Assembly: GCA_028829895.1 (NCBI GenBank)
Contig: CM054183.1
Span: 69,301,571 to 69,365,570, forward strand
Direction: 5' to 3'
DNA length: 64,000 nucleotides
From: Sinotaia quadrata
Taxonomy: Eukaryota; Mollusca; Gastropoda; Architaenioglossa; Viviparidae
A program made the position numbers and the translations under genes. The notes below the pieces were generated by a model. That model did not search any database and was not told the DNA's origin. It was given only the letters and a program-made list of their open reading frames with translations. Below are positions 45,610-55,762 of this stretch, one piece after another (position 1 is the first letter of the stretch; each line of letters begins with the position of its first letter).

Positions 45610-45945
45610 GCTTGTTGACCGTGAAACTGCTTGCTTGATTCTGTAACTACTTAATTGACCGTGTAACTCCTTTCTTGACCATAAAACTGTTGGACAATGT
45701 AACTGTTGGACCTTATAACTGTTGGTTGGACCGTGTAAGCGTTGGTTGGATCGTGTGACTGTTGATGGGCAGTGTAAGCTGTTTTCTTGACCGTGTAACC
45801 GTTGGTTGGACCGTGTGACTGTTGATGGGCAGTGTAAGCTGTTTTCTTGACCGTGTAACCGTTGGTTGGACCGTGTGACTGTTGATGGGCAGTGTAAGCT
45901 GTTTTCTTGACCGTGTAACTGTTGGTTGGACCGTGTGAACTATTT
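45610..45945. repeat. Degenerate array ending in 3 copies of a 60-bp unit
   Basis: Early copies are short and diverged (CTTGACCGTGTAACT words). From about 45740 the unit GTTGGTTGGACCGTGTGACT, GTTGATGGGCAGTGTAAGCT, GTTTTCTTGACCGTGTAACC is amplified, so a degenerate array seeded a clean higher-order one. Confidence 0.92.
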
Positions 45946-46626
45946 ATTGCCCCAAGTACTATTTAAATTTTAGCTGTATCTGTGCATTTATATAAATTTG
46001 AGAGAGAGAGGACCAGTAGGAAGAACAAAACACCTCGACACAAAACCGAAACAAGATTAAAAAGACAAAAGCATGCAAATCTAACACAAACAAATATTTT
46101 TTTAAATTAAATCTCATTTCAAAGTGTACATTAGAACTCAACTGACCCCTCATCAAGACAAACAATGGGAGATTAAAAGTGCATTGGGTTTAGAATAATT
46201 ATTTGAATAAAACTTTTGCTGTTCCTGCTCTTGAGAAACGCGCTATACTGTCGAGTGTTGGTTTCAAATTGAACAAAACGTTCAACGGACTTTCAGAGTA
46301 ACGTTGTCGGGCTGCGTGCATTAACTTGAGCATGCATCTGACTGACTTGTCTTTTGTCTGTTTGGAACTTGATTCTGTTGTTGACAGTTTGGAAGTTCCA
46401 GTCCATTTCTTCGTCAGCACTTCAATTGTAAATATTTCTGAGCCTTTTCGTTGGCTGTTTGGATGCTGTTCAACTTGCTGGGGGATGGGGGGTTTCTTTC
46501 TTACTCCCCTCTCCCTTCCATACCCTCCTTTATTAGTTCGCGGTTCTAGATGACTGACCAAAAAAAAAAACGAATTTGAATTTATTCTAACGTGCTGATG
46601 ATTCACTTGTTTTGGTGTTACTTTTT
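45946..46626. other. No gene supported
   Basis: A 151-codon minus-strand ORF at 46199-46654 is the longest non-repeat, non-element ORF in this half of the window. It begins inside the next array, shows no domain and has no splice context. I leave it uncalled. Confidence 0.4.
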
Positions 46627-46771
46627 GTGAGCCTCGGAAGCCTGGCTCTGTCATGTGACTTTGTGTGAGCCTCGGAAGCCTGGCTCTGTCGTGTTACTTT
46701 GTGTGAGTCTCGGAAGCCTGGCTCTGTCGTGTGACTTTGTGTGAGCCTCGGAAGCCTGGCTGTGTCGTGTA
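46627..46771. repeat. 37-bp minisatellite (4 copies)
   Basis: Unit TGTGAGCCTCGGAAGCCTGG then CTCTGTCGTGTGACTTT. Confidence 0.95.
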
Positions 46772-48212
46772 CTGTACGTGCTAATACCGTTGTGAATGAA
46801 ATTAAAAGTACCCTGAAATAGGTCAGTAAGGCCGATATGCGGCCTAGTTTTGTGCGTGATAATTGATTAAATTAGTGACGTTGCCGCGTTCAACAAACAG
46901 TTAGATTACGTGGCAACCGCCAAATCACGCTTAAGGCGGCTTGTCTAGCTCCTCTTGAGCCATGATGAAGGTGAATTGCAAACAGATTTCACAGATTATA
47001 TGTTTCCAACTCAGACGATAAAAACGGTACTTGTGTCTGCCCTCCCACTTTTTCTGCACTTAAATTTGAAAGTGCTTAATTTAAATGTTTGAAAGTCTCT
47101 CATAAAACCCCTTATCCTCTTATATCGTAATTAAAGTCAGCGCGGGTTATGAATGGTATGATGAAAAAGAGGGAAAGAAGAATAGATTTGGGCAACAACT
47201 TACTGGAAACCTAGAACGGCAGAATTTAAAGCGGGGAGGCGGGGTGGGGCCGTGGGGGTTATGTTAAATCGCGCATTCTTGGAAATTTCTGCTAGCAAGA
47301 CGATGCTCAATAAACCGGTCTCCTTGACAGAAAAATAAATTGATGCCTTCTTGGGGTGGTGGTGGGGGGTTGAGAGTGCGAGGGGGTGGTAAATAAAGAC
47401 AGTTAATCACAGCACGTATTTCAACCGAATTGTTTCAGTTGCTATTAACGAACAACAAAAAGCCGTCGTAAATAAACGCTACGCGGGTTTTGTTTTCTTT
47501 TTTGACCTTTCGACCCGAGCACTCGTTGTAGCCGGCGAACACAACCTAACGATCCACAGAGGCTGACACACATATACACATTGCACGCACATATGCACAG
47601 CACACAACCGCTGCAGACAGACTTTCAAGATAAAGCCTTTTACAAATAGGTGATGAAAGAAAAGGCAAATTACTTATATTGCGCATTGATTGCATTCATA
47701 TTTTTTTCTTATTCATTGTCCACGCAATTTTTGTTTCAACTGCTTTAGTGTCATGTTTTACATTATTGAAGACACGTGGACTGTCGGGGTTCTTTTTTCT
47801 CTTTTTATTTTTTGTTGTTTGGAATTTTTTTTAAAAAAAAATATACGGAATGCTTAGTTTTCATCACCTTTCCTTTTGTCTGGCGCGCGATTATCGGAAG
47901 CAAGCCAGACAAGTAGTGCGCACTAGGGGATAACCGAATTCTACATACACTTTTTTTCCCCTTCGAGTGCGAAGGCTTCCGTGATTCACGGTTCATCAGA
48001 TATGGGTTTTATTCTCGTAACCAGAATGCTCTCTGACCTTTGAGATATGAACTTTTTGAACTGGTTTAAAACAACCTATATGTATAAAGCGTGGTTTTGA
48101 ATTGTGTTAAAATGAAAACACATGGAAACACGTTTTAAATGTCGCGCGCGCATACACATATACACACACATTGTATGTATACACACAAGTGCACCCTTGA
48201 CCGTTCTTACAC

Positions 48213-48243
<31 letters not shown>

Positions 48244-48484
48244 TACAGCACGCATTGTACACGTGCATGCAAAACAAGAGTACACACTTGAAGACGTGAA
48301 CTTGACTAAAACGGCTAAGTTGTTTCGGAGCCTGGAACCAAAGACCCACACTAGCAGGCTAGCTCTAAAGATAAGACATTGGTACATTTAACACGCAGTT
48401 GTCTGTCCACTATATACACGTCACGCTTTTTGTCTTTTATTGCCAACTGACTTGGTTGATCTAATTTTTTTTTAACAGATGGAT
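46772..48484. other. No gene seen
   Basis: Mixed sequence with G-rich patches (47230-47390) and a CA tract at about 48205-48245. ORFs of 60-100 codons at 48076-48391 lie on that tract. Confidence 0.45.
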
Positions 48485-48680
48485 AGGAAGTTGGTAAGTA
48501 GGCAGGCAAGTAGGTAGATAGGTAGTCATTTAAGTAGGTAGGCAAGTAGGTAGATAGGTAGTCATTTAAGTAGGTAGGCAAGTAGATAAGTAGTCAAGCA
48601 AACAGCTAGGTAGGCAGGCGGGCGGGCAAGTAGCTAGGTAGGTAGTTAGGCAAGCTAGCAAATAAGTAAGTGTAGGCAAG
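48485..48680. repeat. Degenerate (GTAG/GCAA) array
   Basis: AAGTAGGTAGGCAAGTAGGT-type words at four-base periodicity, with a 49-bp higher-order duplication at about 48485-48580. Confidence 0.85.
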
Positions 48681-49159
48681 CAAGGCAAAGCAAAACAACT
48701 CCCATTTTAAGATAAATGGATTTGTATTTATGGATGGATGATATTATAGACGAAAGGAGGTTAATTTTTTTAATGGTTGAATGAATAAAAGATGGTAAAG
48801 ATAGACAGATCTGCTAATGTTTCTGAACAATGGTTGTGTTTGTAGGAATACTTGTAAATCTGTAGTAAGGGATGACGTCAAGGGAGGTCATTCAGCGCAA
48901 TGTACCTCTCTGTTCGTGAGGAAACATTTTGTATTCCGAACTTTCTTATGTATGATTTTGATTTTTATATCACTTTTAGACTTTTTATTGTTACTCTTTT
49001 TTATTTTTCTTTATTTTTTCAGGGGTGGGGGAGTTTACTTCTCGTTCATTGTCTTGCTTGTTGGTGCAATTATTCGTGTCTTTATCGGTCTGCACTCCAA
49101 CTGATTGGGATGGAGATGATATGGAGAGCGTTGACCTATGGTTTTCCAGAGCTCTTCTT
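48681..49159. other. No gene seen
   Basis: A very pyrimidine-rich acceptor-like stretch ends in CAG at 49022, followed by an open frame that runs into the next array. It is discussed as an observation rather than called. Confidence 0.4.
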
Positions 49160-49478
49160 GTTCCAAGAAATGTTCCTCTTGTTCCTAATTTTCCCAATGT
49201 TCCTCTTGTTCCTAATTTTCTCAATGTTCCTCTTGTTCCTAATTTTCCCAATGTTCCTCTTGTTCCTAATTTTCCCAATGTTCCTATTGTTCCTAATTTT
49301 CCCAATGTTCCTATTGTTCCTAATTTTCCCAATGTTCCTATTGTTCCTAATTTTCCCAATGTTCCTATTGTTCCTAATTTTCCCAATGTTCCTATTGTTC
49401 CTAATTTTCCCAATGTTCCTATTGTTCCTAATTTTCCCAATGTTCCTATTGTTCCTAATTTTCCCAATGTTCCTCTTT
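49160..49478. repeat. 27-bp minisatellite (12 copies)
   Basis: Unit TGTTCCTATTGTTCCTAATT then TTCCCAA. Being a multiple of three, it keeps four frames open on both strands. In one, the repeat reads VPIVPNFPN. The first copies carry CTT for ATT. Confidence 0.97.
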
Positions 49479-50219
49479 GCGTTGCAGCACAATCTCTGTG
49501 TTCTCTCTCTCTCTCTCTCCAGCGATTTTCTATATTTTTCTGGAACGCGGTACCCTGGGGTTTCCTTGACCACGTTTTCTTGAAGACGCTTTACATTTGT
49601 ACAGTTTTATTTAAAAGCTATTTCTCGTCGTCTGTACAAGATCATAAAGTTCATCTTCGTTGGCCATTTGTGTCAATTTGCTTCAGACTCCCCTTGTCTA
49701 AGTCCAAGTTTAACCATCGTAGTTGTCGTAACCATCGTAGTTGTCGCCTCTCTGTTTTAATACCTTCCAGCTTTTCCTCTTGCCTAAGTTCAGGTTTAAA
49801 GGTTTCATTGTCTAAGTCCAAGCTCCAATATATAAGCCACTCTTAAAAAAATAAGGTACTCCTAGATTTCATCGATACTTTAGATCCAATCTCATTATTT
49901 TTTTTAAAGCGACACTTCAGAGATTCACCTAGATTTCACCTAGATTTCATCGACACTTTGTATCCAAGTTCCTTTCATTTCATTCATCTATTCGTTTGTA
50001 AAGACACCAGTGATTTACGCAAACCTAAATTTTATCGATGTTTACAATGTAAAGAATTCTATTCCATTTTACTCCTCATATACATGAACCACGACTGCAA
50101 GATTAATGCCAAGCGTTATTTCCTTGTTACTTTTAATTCTGAAATGCATTCCACTTGTTTCTCTTTGTTCAGAAACACATTGCCAGAATTTGTGTAATGC
50201 GTTACTTTTCCATCTGAAA
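49479..50219. other. No gene supported
   Basis: T/C-rich sequence. The frame of the preceding array stays open to 49846, but the extra sequence has no recognisable domain. AACCATCGTAGTTGTCG is tandemly duplicated at about 49710-49745. Confidence 0.4.
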
Positions 50220-50220
50220 C

Positions 50221-50807
50221 GTCACGTGTGTCTCTGTAATCTTTATCTATATAACCTAGATTCCAAGAACTGTGTAAAGCGTTCGTCACGTGTGTCTCTG
50301 TAATCTTTATCTATATAACCTAGATTCCAAGAACTGTGTAAAGCGTTCGTCACGTGTGTCTCTGTAATCTTTATCTATATAACCTAGATTCCAAGAACTG
50401 TGTAAAGCGTTCGTCACGTGTGTCTCTGTAATCTTTATCTATATAACCTAGATTCCAAGAACTGTGTAAAGCGTTCGTCACGTGTGTCTCTGTAATCTTT
50501 ATCTATATAACCTAGATTCCAAGAACTGTGTAAAGCGTTCGTCACGTGTGTCTCTGTAATCTTTATCTATATAACCTAGATTCCAAGAACTGTGTAAAGC
50601 GTTCGTCACGTGTGTCTCTGTAATCTTTATCTATATAACCTAGATTCCAAGAACTGTGTAAAGCGTTCGTCACGTGTGTCTCTGTAATCTTTATCTATAT
50701 AACCTAGATTCCAAGAACTGTGTAAAGCGTTCGTCACGTGTATCTCTTTAATCTTTATCTATATAACCTAGATTCCAAGAACTGTGTAAAGCGTTCGTCA
50801 CGTAATC
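50221..50807. repeat. 64-bp minisatellite (about 10 copies), each with an E-box
   Basis: Unit GTCACGTGTGTCTCTGTAAT, CTTTATCTATATAACCTAGA, TTCCAAGAACTGTGTAAAGC, GTTC. GTCACGTG starts at 50221 and every 64 bases to 50733 (nine copies). The tenth copy, at 50797, reads GTCACGTA. Confidence 0.98.
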
Positions 50808-51420
50808 TTTATATGTATATATAACTTCCAGTGTTTGTTTGGAGATCCTGTCTCAGCATGAGGATTGTAAGATTGTTAATTTTTAACATTACACCTGTGC
50901 TGACGACATACTGGTTGCCAATTACATAACTCGGCTGCGATCGCCAGCATAAAGAAATGTCTAATTCAAAAGATGAAAACATCAATCAGTCCAGGCCGGA
51001 AGTGCTTCCCTTAATAGAGCAAGCAATTGTACTTCCACCAAACTCTTAGCAAAGCCTTTCCGTGAAGTGTGTTATCAAGTTGAGCACATGGTATCACTTC
51101 ACTGATCATTTATTTTTCAATATGCATCCTGCGAGTTTTTAAGTTTGTATTTTTCTCGCCGCGACATTTTGAGTGGCTTCTTATCGAATGATCTTTTACA
51201 GTGGCCTTTTTTTTAGTTCGAGAAGTTTTCTCGTCGTGACATCTTGTGTGACTTCTCTTTTCCATTGGATTTTAGCTTGAGATTTGTATTTTAGGCTGAA
51301 ACTGTCAATTCCATCCTTAAATCTAGTACTTTATTCACATGTATGGATTTATTAACTTTTCATTTCCTTGATTTATTTTTCTTTTGTATTTTAACATTTC
51401 GCTTTTACTTTTTTTAAGTT
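50808..51420. other. No gene seen
   Basis: Mixed unique sequence with no matched splice-site pair that I can support. Confidence 0.45.
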
Positions 51421-51502
51421 TCTGTGTGCGTGGGTGTGTGCGTGGGGGTGTGGGTGTGCGTGGGTGTGTTTGTGTGTGTGTGCGTGCGTGGGTGTTTGTG
51501 TG

Positions 51503-51559
<57 letters not shown>

Positions 51560-51560
51560 C
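51421..51560. repeat. (TG)n compound microsatellite
   Basis: TG with GCGTGGG interruptions. Confidence 0.95.
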
Positions 51561-52440
51561 ATGCGAGCTCATGCACGCGTAGTAAATCCCTGCTAATGCC
51601 ATTTTATTTTCAGTTAGCTCTCTGTGGGTGATTATTTTATGTACATTTGGGTGAAATATTACCAGAGACGCTGAGTTTCACACGCAGACGTGGGTTTATT
51701 TAGCTGGTCGGATGAACGGTTCTGAAAACGCACAGCTGGAATCACGTAACTAGTGGCCACCAGGAGGTACAAGAACGTTGGAAATGGTGACTTGTGTGTA
51801 GTCATCATTTCTCTATTTGCTCACACCCTACCCTGTTCGTGCTAGTGGCCCCCAAATTTAAAAAACAAGAACTATTGTTCCTATTTGGGTATTGATAAAA
51901 ACTTTCTAAGACGGCTTCAATCAGAAATGAGGTCACAGTGAATGGCACTGATGGGGGTAAATGTGGTGGGTGGGTGGGAGATGGCATTGGGTGTTTTAGA
52001 TGGATAGATTATACTTGGATGCATATGCTGCAAATCAGAAAAGCAACTTTAAAAAATATATATAATAATTATCCTGTATGGTGACGAATGGAAGTATGTT
52101 ATTAGGTCGTTAGCCGTGTCTTCTACCGCACAACGGTCTTCGTAGGAATTAATGATGTCAATTTTAAAGGTGGCTGTCACTAGTCGCGGAAAGATTCGCA
52201 CGTAAAGAAGCAGCGCTCCGAGATGAACCTGACAGAGGGACAAAACCTGTCATGTAAGACAAATGGGTCTCGGCGGGATGGGGGGGGGGGGGAGGGGAAG
52301 GGGGAATCTCAAGTAAGGACAGGAATGAGTTTAGGTGCGCCCAGACTGTGCAGTCCCGGCTCGCCGTGCACCTAATGACAAGAACACCCACCATCATCAA
52401 AGGAATGTAGGTGCTGGTGCGCGGTGACAAACTAAGAGAG
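51561..52440. other. No gene supported
   Basis: Includes a homopolymer G run at about 52280. A minus-strand ORF of 88 codons at 52164-52430 covers the complementary C run and gives a poly-Pro stretch. It is not called. Confidence 0.4.
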
Positions 52441-52532
52441 TGACGCTCTCGACAATAACAAGTCAGTGACGTGGGCGTGCAAAACTTGACGCTCTCGACA
52501 ATAACAAGTCAGTGACGTGGGCGTGCAAAACT
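52441..52532. repeat. 46-bp tandem duplication
   Basis: TGACGCTCTCGACAATAACA at 52441 recurs at 52487. Each copy contains AGTGACGTGG, a CRE-like half site. Confidence 0.93.
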
Positions 52533-53257
52533 TGACGCAGAGTTCTCGGGGGCGGTAATCATCGAGCCATTGAAAGCAGAATTGAAACCCAGATCAAACA
52601 ACCAGTCGGAACATCCTATCTTTAGATTATGCACGCAGTTCTTAATGTAATTACAAGCCGATGCCGATCACCCTTTAAGACTTTGAAGAATAGTCCTCGT
52701 TTAAAACTAAATAAAATCAACAAGTGCATTGTGCTAAATTTATTACTAAATTGATTTGGCATTTTTGAAATGTTTAGTATTAAATAATCTTTATCTTCTT
52801 ACTAAACATATCTAATCACTTACTACTGTGCGTGTTTGTTTTATATATACAAATCAGCCAGTTTCATTGTTTGGTAGTTGATTAGTTAGATTTATTCTTT
52901 GCTTTGGCGTATAGGCCAGCATCTGTTAATTTTACGGACCTCTGGGAGGAACCATAGTCGTGGTCAAGTTTAATAATTAGGTTCTTGCTGCGTCATGTCA
53001 GACACCCATCCCCCCCCCCCAAAAAAAATGGACACCTACAACCATCGCACTTGACCTCACGTCTGGTAGGCAAAAAGGGGAGGAGCTTATTGCGGCGTAC
53101 GGCAGCGTGTTGATCGGGTCACTGGGTACGACAGGTTTGTGCATTTGTGTGCAAATGTGTGTATCTTTTCAGGAGTCGCTTCACTTGGTTTTTTTTTTTT
53201 TTTTAGTTTTTAAGGAAGGGATGGGGTACCGCCTCCGATTTCACCCTCGCTTTCTTC
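52533..53257. other. No gene seen
   Basis: AT-rich sequence with C and T homopolymer runs. Confidence 0.45.
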
Positions 53258-53304
53258 CAGCGTATCACGGGTCACTGGATGCAGTATCACGGGTCACTGG
53301 ATGC
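53258..53304. repeat. 22-bp tandem duplication
   Basis: Two copies of GTATCACGGGTCACTGGATG with CA. It follows an acceptor-like CTTTCTTCCAG. Confidence 0.9.
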
Positions 53305-54562
53305 AAACTGTAGTCGGTCGTGGCGGGCTTTGTCTTCTAAACGGGTAGACTAACTTTCCTTGGTTACCCCCCTCCCTAATGTCTACAACTAGGTCACGGT
53401 TCTCTTCCCTCCCAACTGCCGAGCGTTCCCATACCAGCATCGCAGTGGTTTCGGCGCTTGCCTTGGTGGTCTGGAACACGTCTCAGTTTTGATTCTCATC
53501 CTTCTAAACTGGATCTTCTACACAAGAGGGACTCAGTTGTTGAATAAAGATGATAAATTTCGGTCCAGTTTGTAACCAATTTAAAAAAAAAACTTTAATA
53601 GAGTTGCCAATCCAAATTATATTTATTTATAAGACGAAGTCGGTTCAGCAAAGTCAATGAAATTTTGAACGATGCAGCAGCATTGCTGTAAATATCAGTT
53701 TGTGAACTCTGTCGGCTATGCTGACTGGTTTTGGGTTTGGTTTAACATTATTTTTAATGTATACTTATCCTTTCCTTCTGCTTTTGAATATTTTTGTTTG
53801 TTTGTATGCTCATATGTGTTTGTGAATGTTTTTAGCATTGTATCCGTCTTTTTGTTTATTATTGTGGGAGGGGAAGGTTTTTTTGCGGCTAATTTCATAG
53901 TCAAATTCTCTCCCCCCTAAGCCCAGAATCCTCAAGGTTGCGAGAACCAGATGTAGAAATACACACCTCATCTTCCCAGTCGGTAATCTGATGCATCTCG
54001 AGTCTGTTCTGGTCTGTCGCCCTCCAGCTACGTAATACGTGTACTATGGTTATGTGTGGGCGCTGTCTTGGTGGTCGGCTTGCTTGCACCGAAAATTTAG
54101 CCGCATGACGTAGATAACATGTTTTACGTGTTCTTTTTGTTGTTGGTATGTACATTTGTATGTGCGTGCGTGCGTGTAGTAGACACCTCCGTGCGCAAAG
54201 TATATATAAATAGATTTTTCAGTTTTTGTATCTTTAAAGAAATATATTTGATGCCTTACAAAGAAAGTAGAGAAAGTTATGCATTTACATTTGTTTCCTA
54301 AAAGTGTTCTAAGTCTATATGTGTTTGTTTTAATTTTTGTTGTAGTTGTTGAATTTTCTTAAATAACAAAATTCTATTTTATTGTTTTATCAGTGTTTAT
54401 CTGGTACAACTGCCTGTTTGTGTTGTCTGTTTCAAAGTGAAGAATTGAAAACTGTATTAGTTAGTTTTATAAATAATTATAAAATTATCTTTTTCTAAAT
54501 AATCGATTGCTGCTGTTCATGTCTGATTAATGTGTAGGAAGGGGGGTGGGGTAGGGTGTGTG
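53305..54562. other. No gene supported
   Basis: Two minus-strand segments (53294-53479 and 53901-54155) translate to non-repetitive, protein-like ORFs of 61 and 84 codons (for example DWEDEVCISTSGSRN). I see no acceptor-donor pairs that make a consistent exon, so I do not call them. Confidence 0.35.
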
Positions 54563-54905
54563 CGAGCTATTTATTTTAGAAAAAGATCAACACATAGAGT
54601 AGACTATCATTATACTATTTATTTTAGAAAAAGATCAACACATAGAGAAGACTATCATTATACTATTTATTTTAGAAAAAGATCAACACATAGAGAAGAC
54701 TATCATTATACTATTTATTTTAGAAAAAGATCAACACATAGAGAAGACTATCATTATACTATTTATTTTAGAAAAAGATCAACACATAGAGAAGACTATC
54801 ATTATACTATTTATTTTAGAAAAAGATCAACACATAGAGAAGACTATCATTATACTATTTATTTTAGAAAAAGATCAACACATAGAGAAGACTATCATTA
54901 TACTC
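54563..54905. repeat. 48-bp minisatellite (7 copies)
   Basis: Unit CTATTTATTTTAGAAAAAGA then TCAACACATAGAGAAGACTA and TCATTATA. The unit is a multiple of three, so a 161-codon ORF with 16-residue repeats (YFRKRSTHREDYHYTI) runs through it. Nothing else suggests translation. Confidence 0.97.
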
Positions 54906-55270
54906 TCATTCTACTTGGGAAATCGTTTCAAACTTTTATTGCTATATTTCTCTCTGCCCCACCCCCTTCCCCAAAAATGGTTGACATGTATCGTAAGTTC
55001 ATGAAACATACGTAAACATCAGTCTTACAAAAACAACACTGTATTTTGAAAAATTAATGATTTCGGAACGTCTGAGGTTTTGTTGTTTGTTTCTTTTTGG
55101 TCACTTGATTAACGTTTATGTTGTGAGGGGAGTGGGGTTGGGGGGGGGGGAGTGGATGCACACGGTATGCATGAGCTATGACGGCAGTTTCCCCCTGAAT
55201 GAGAAATAAATTACAGTTTAGGATGGATGACGGGGAATGGGGGGTTGTGTGAGAAGGGAGAGGAGGAGAG
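54906..55270. other. Upstream flank of the glycosyltransferase gene
   Basis: Mixed sequence with G runs at about 55130-55150. No coding signal. Confidence 0.4.
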
Positions 55271-55271
55271 A

Positions 55272-55280
55272 CATATAAGC
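55272..55280 (+). promoter_or_regulatory. Candidate TATA box of the glycosyltransferase gene
   Basis: CATATAAGC lies about 395 bases upstream of the proposed start codon, in an otherwise G-rich segment. A start near 55300 would give a leader of about 370 nt holding three small upstream ORFs. Confidence 0.3.
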
Positions 55281-55458
55281 GCCACCTATTAATCGGTCGT
55301 CAGTATCACAGACCGAGTGCGTAGGCAAGGTGAGGACGGGTTCCGGGGTGTGGGTGGGGGAAGGCGCACCAGTCAGTTGGAGAAACTTCTTATTATAAAG
55401 TAACAGGGTAACACTTGCCGGCTCCATTGTGGCTTAGTCTGACAATTGGAAAGTAACC

Positions 55459-55506
55459 ATGCCTTCCTCTCACATACACAGCGTCTTCCAAACAACCGTC
55501 AGCTGA
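55459..55506 (+). CDS. Upstream ORF 1 (15 codons)
   Basis: ATG with the context ACCATGC encodes MPSSHIHSVFQTTVS and ends before the main start. If the promoter is upstream, scanning ribosomes would meet it first. There is no evidence that the peptide itself matters. Confidence 0.35.
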   Translation: MPSSHIHSVFQTTVS

Positions 55507-55513
55507 AGTGACC

Positions 55514-55561
55514 ATGCCTTCCTCTCACATACACAGCGTCTTCCAAACAACAGTCAGCTGA
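55514..55561 (+). CDS. Upstream ORF 2 (15 codons), duplicate of uORF 1
   Basis: Encodes the identical 15-residue peptide. The only base change is synonymous (ACC/ACA). It arose by the 55-bp duplication. A further start-stop pair ATGTAA lies at 55646-55651, 17 bases before the main ATG. Confidence 0.35.
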   Translation: MPSSHIHSVFQTTVS

Positions 55562-55668
55562 AGTGGTGACTAGAAACGTCACGCTCGAAGTCCGTGTGTT
55601 ACGCAGCAGAAGACAAATAATACAGAGGGGAAAAATTACTTATACATGTAATTTTAATATCTGAAGTT

Positions 55669-55762
55669 ATGGCTTCCGACAGTATTTCATTCGACCAGTG
55701 CATTCACCGACATTTTTCGGCTTCTGCCAGCGACTTTCATGATGAGATCGATGCGCTGGACG
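55669..55762 (+). CDS. Exon 1 of the GT32-like gene (start codon)
   Basis: ATG with good context (GTTATGG), the first in-frame Met after a TAA at 55618. It reads MASDSISFDQCIHRHFSASA and on to ALD, then the strong donor CG|GTGAGT at 55763. It ends in phase 1 and joins the next exon in frame without a stop. If it is not used, translation would start at Met 56743 or 56773 in the next block. A long acidic cytosolic tail is unusual but possible. Confidence 0.55.

Larger units (their letters stand above)
55452..55561. repeat. 55-bp tandem duplication in the 5' leader
   Basis: Unit AGTGACCATGCCTTCCTCTC then ACATACACAGCGTCTTCCAA and ACAACAGTCAGCTGA, two near-identical copies. It duplicates a complete small upstream ORF. 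Confidence 0.93.

Noticed and set aside
46199..46654. 151-codon minus-strand ORF
   Set aside because: It begins inside a minisatellite, has no recognised domain, low-complexity Lys/Ser/Thr composition and no splice context.
48479..48493. 15-base microexon between TTTTTTTTTAACAG and GTAAGT
   Set aside because: The donor is part of a GTAG tetranucleotide array that yields GTAAGT by itself.
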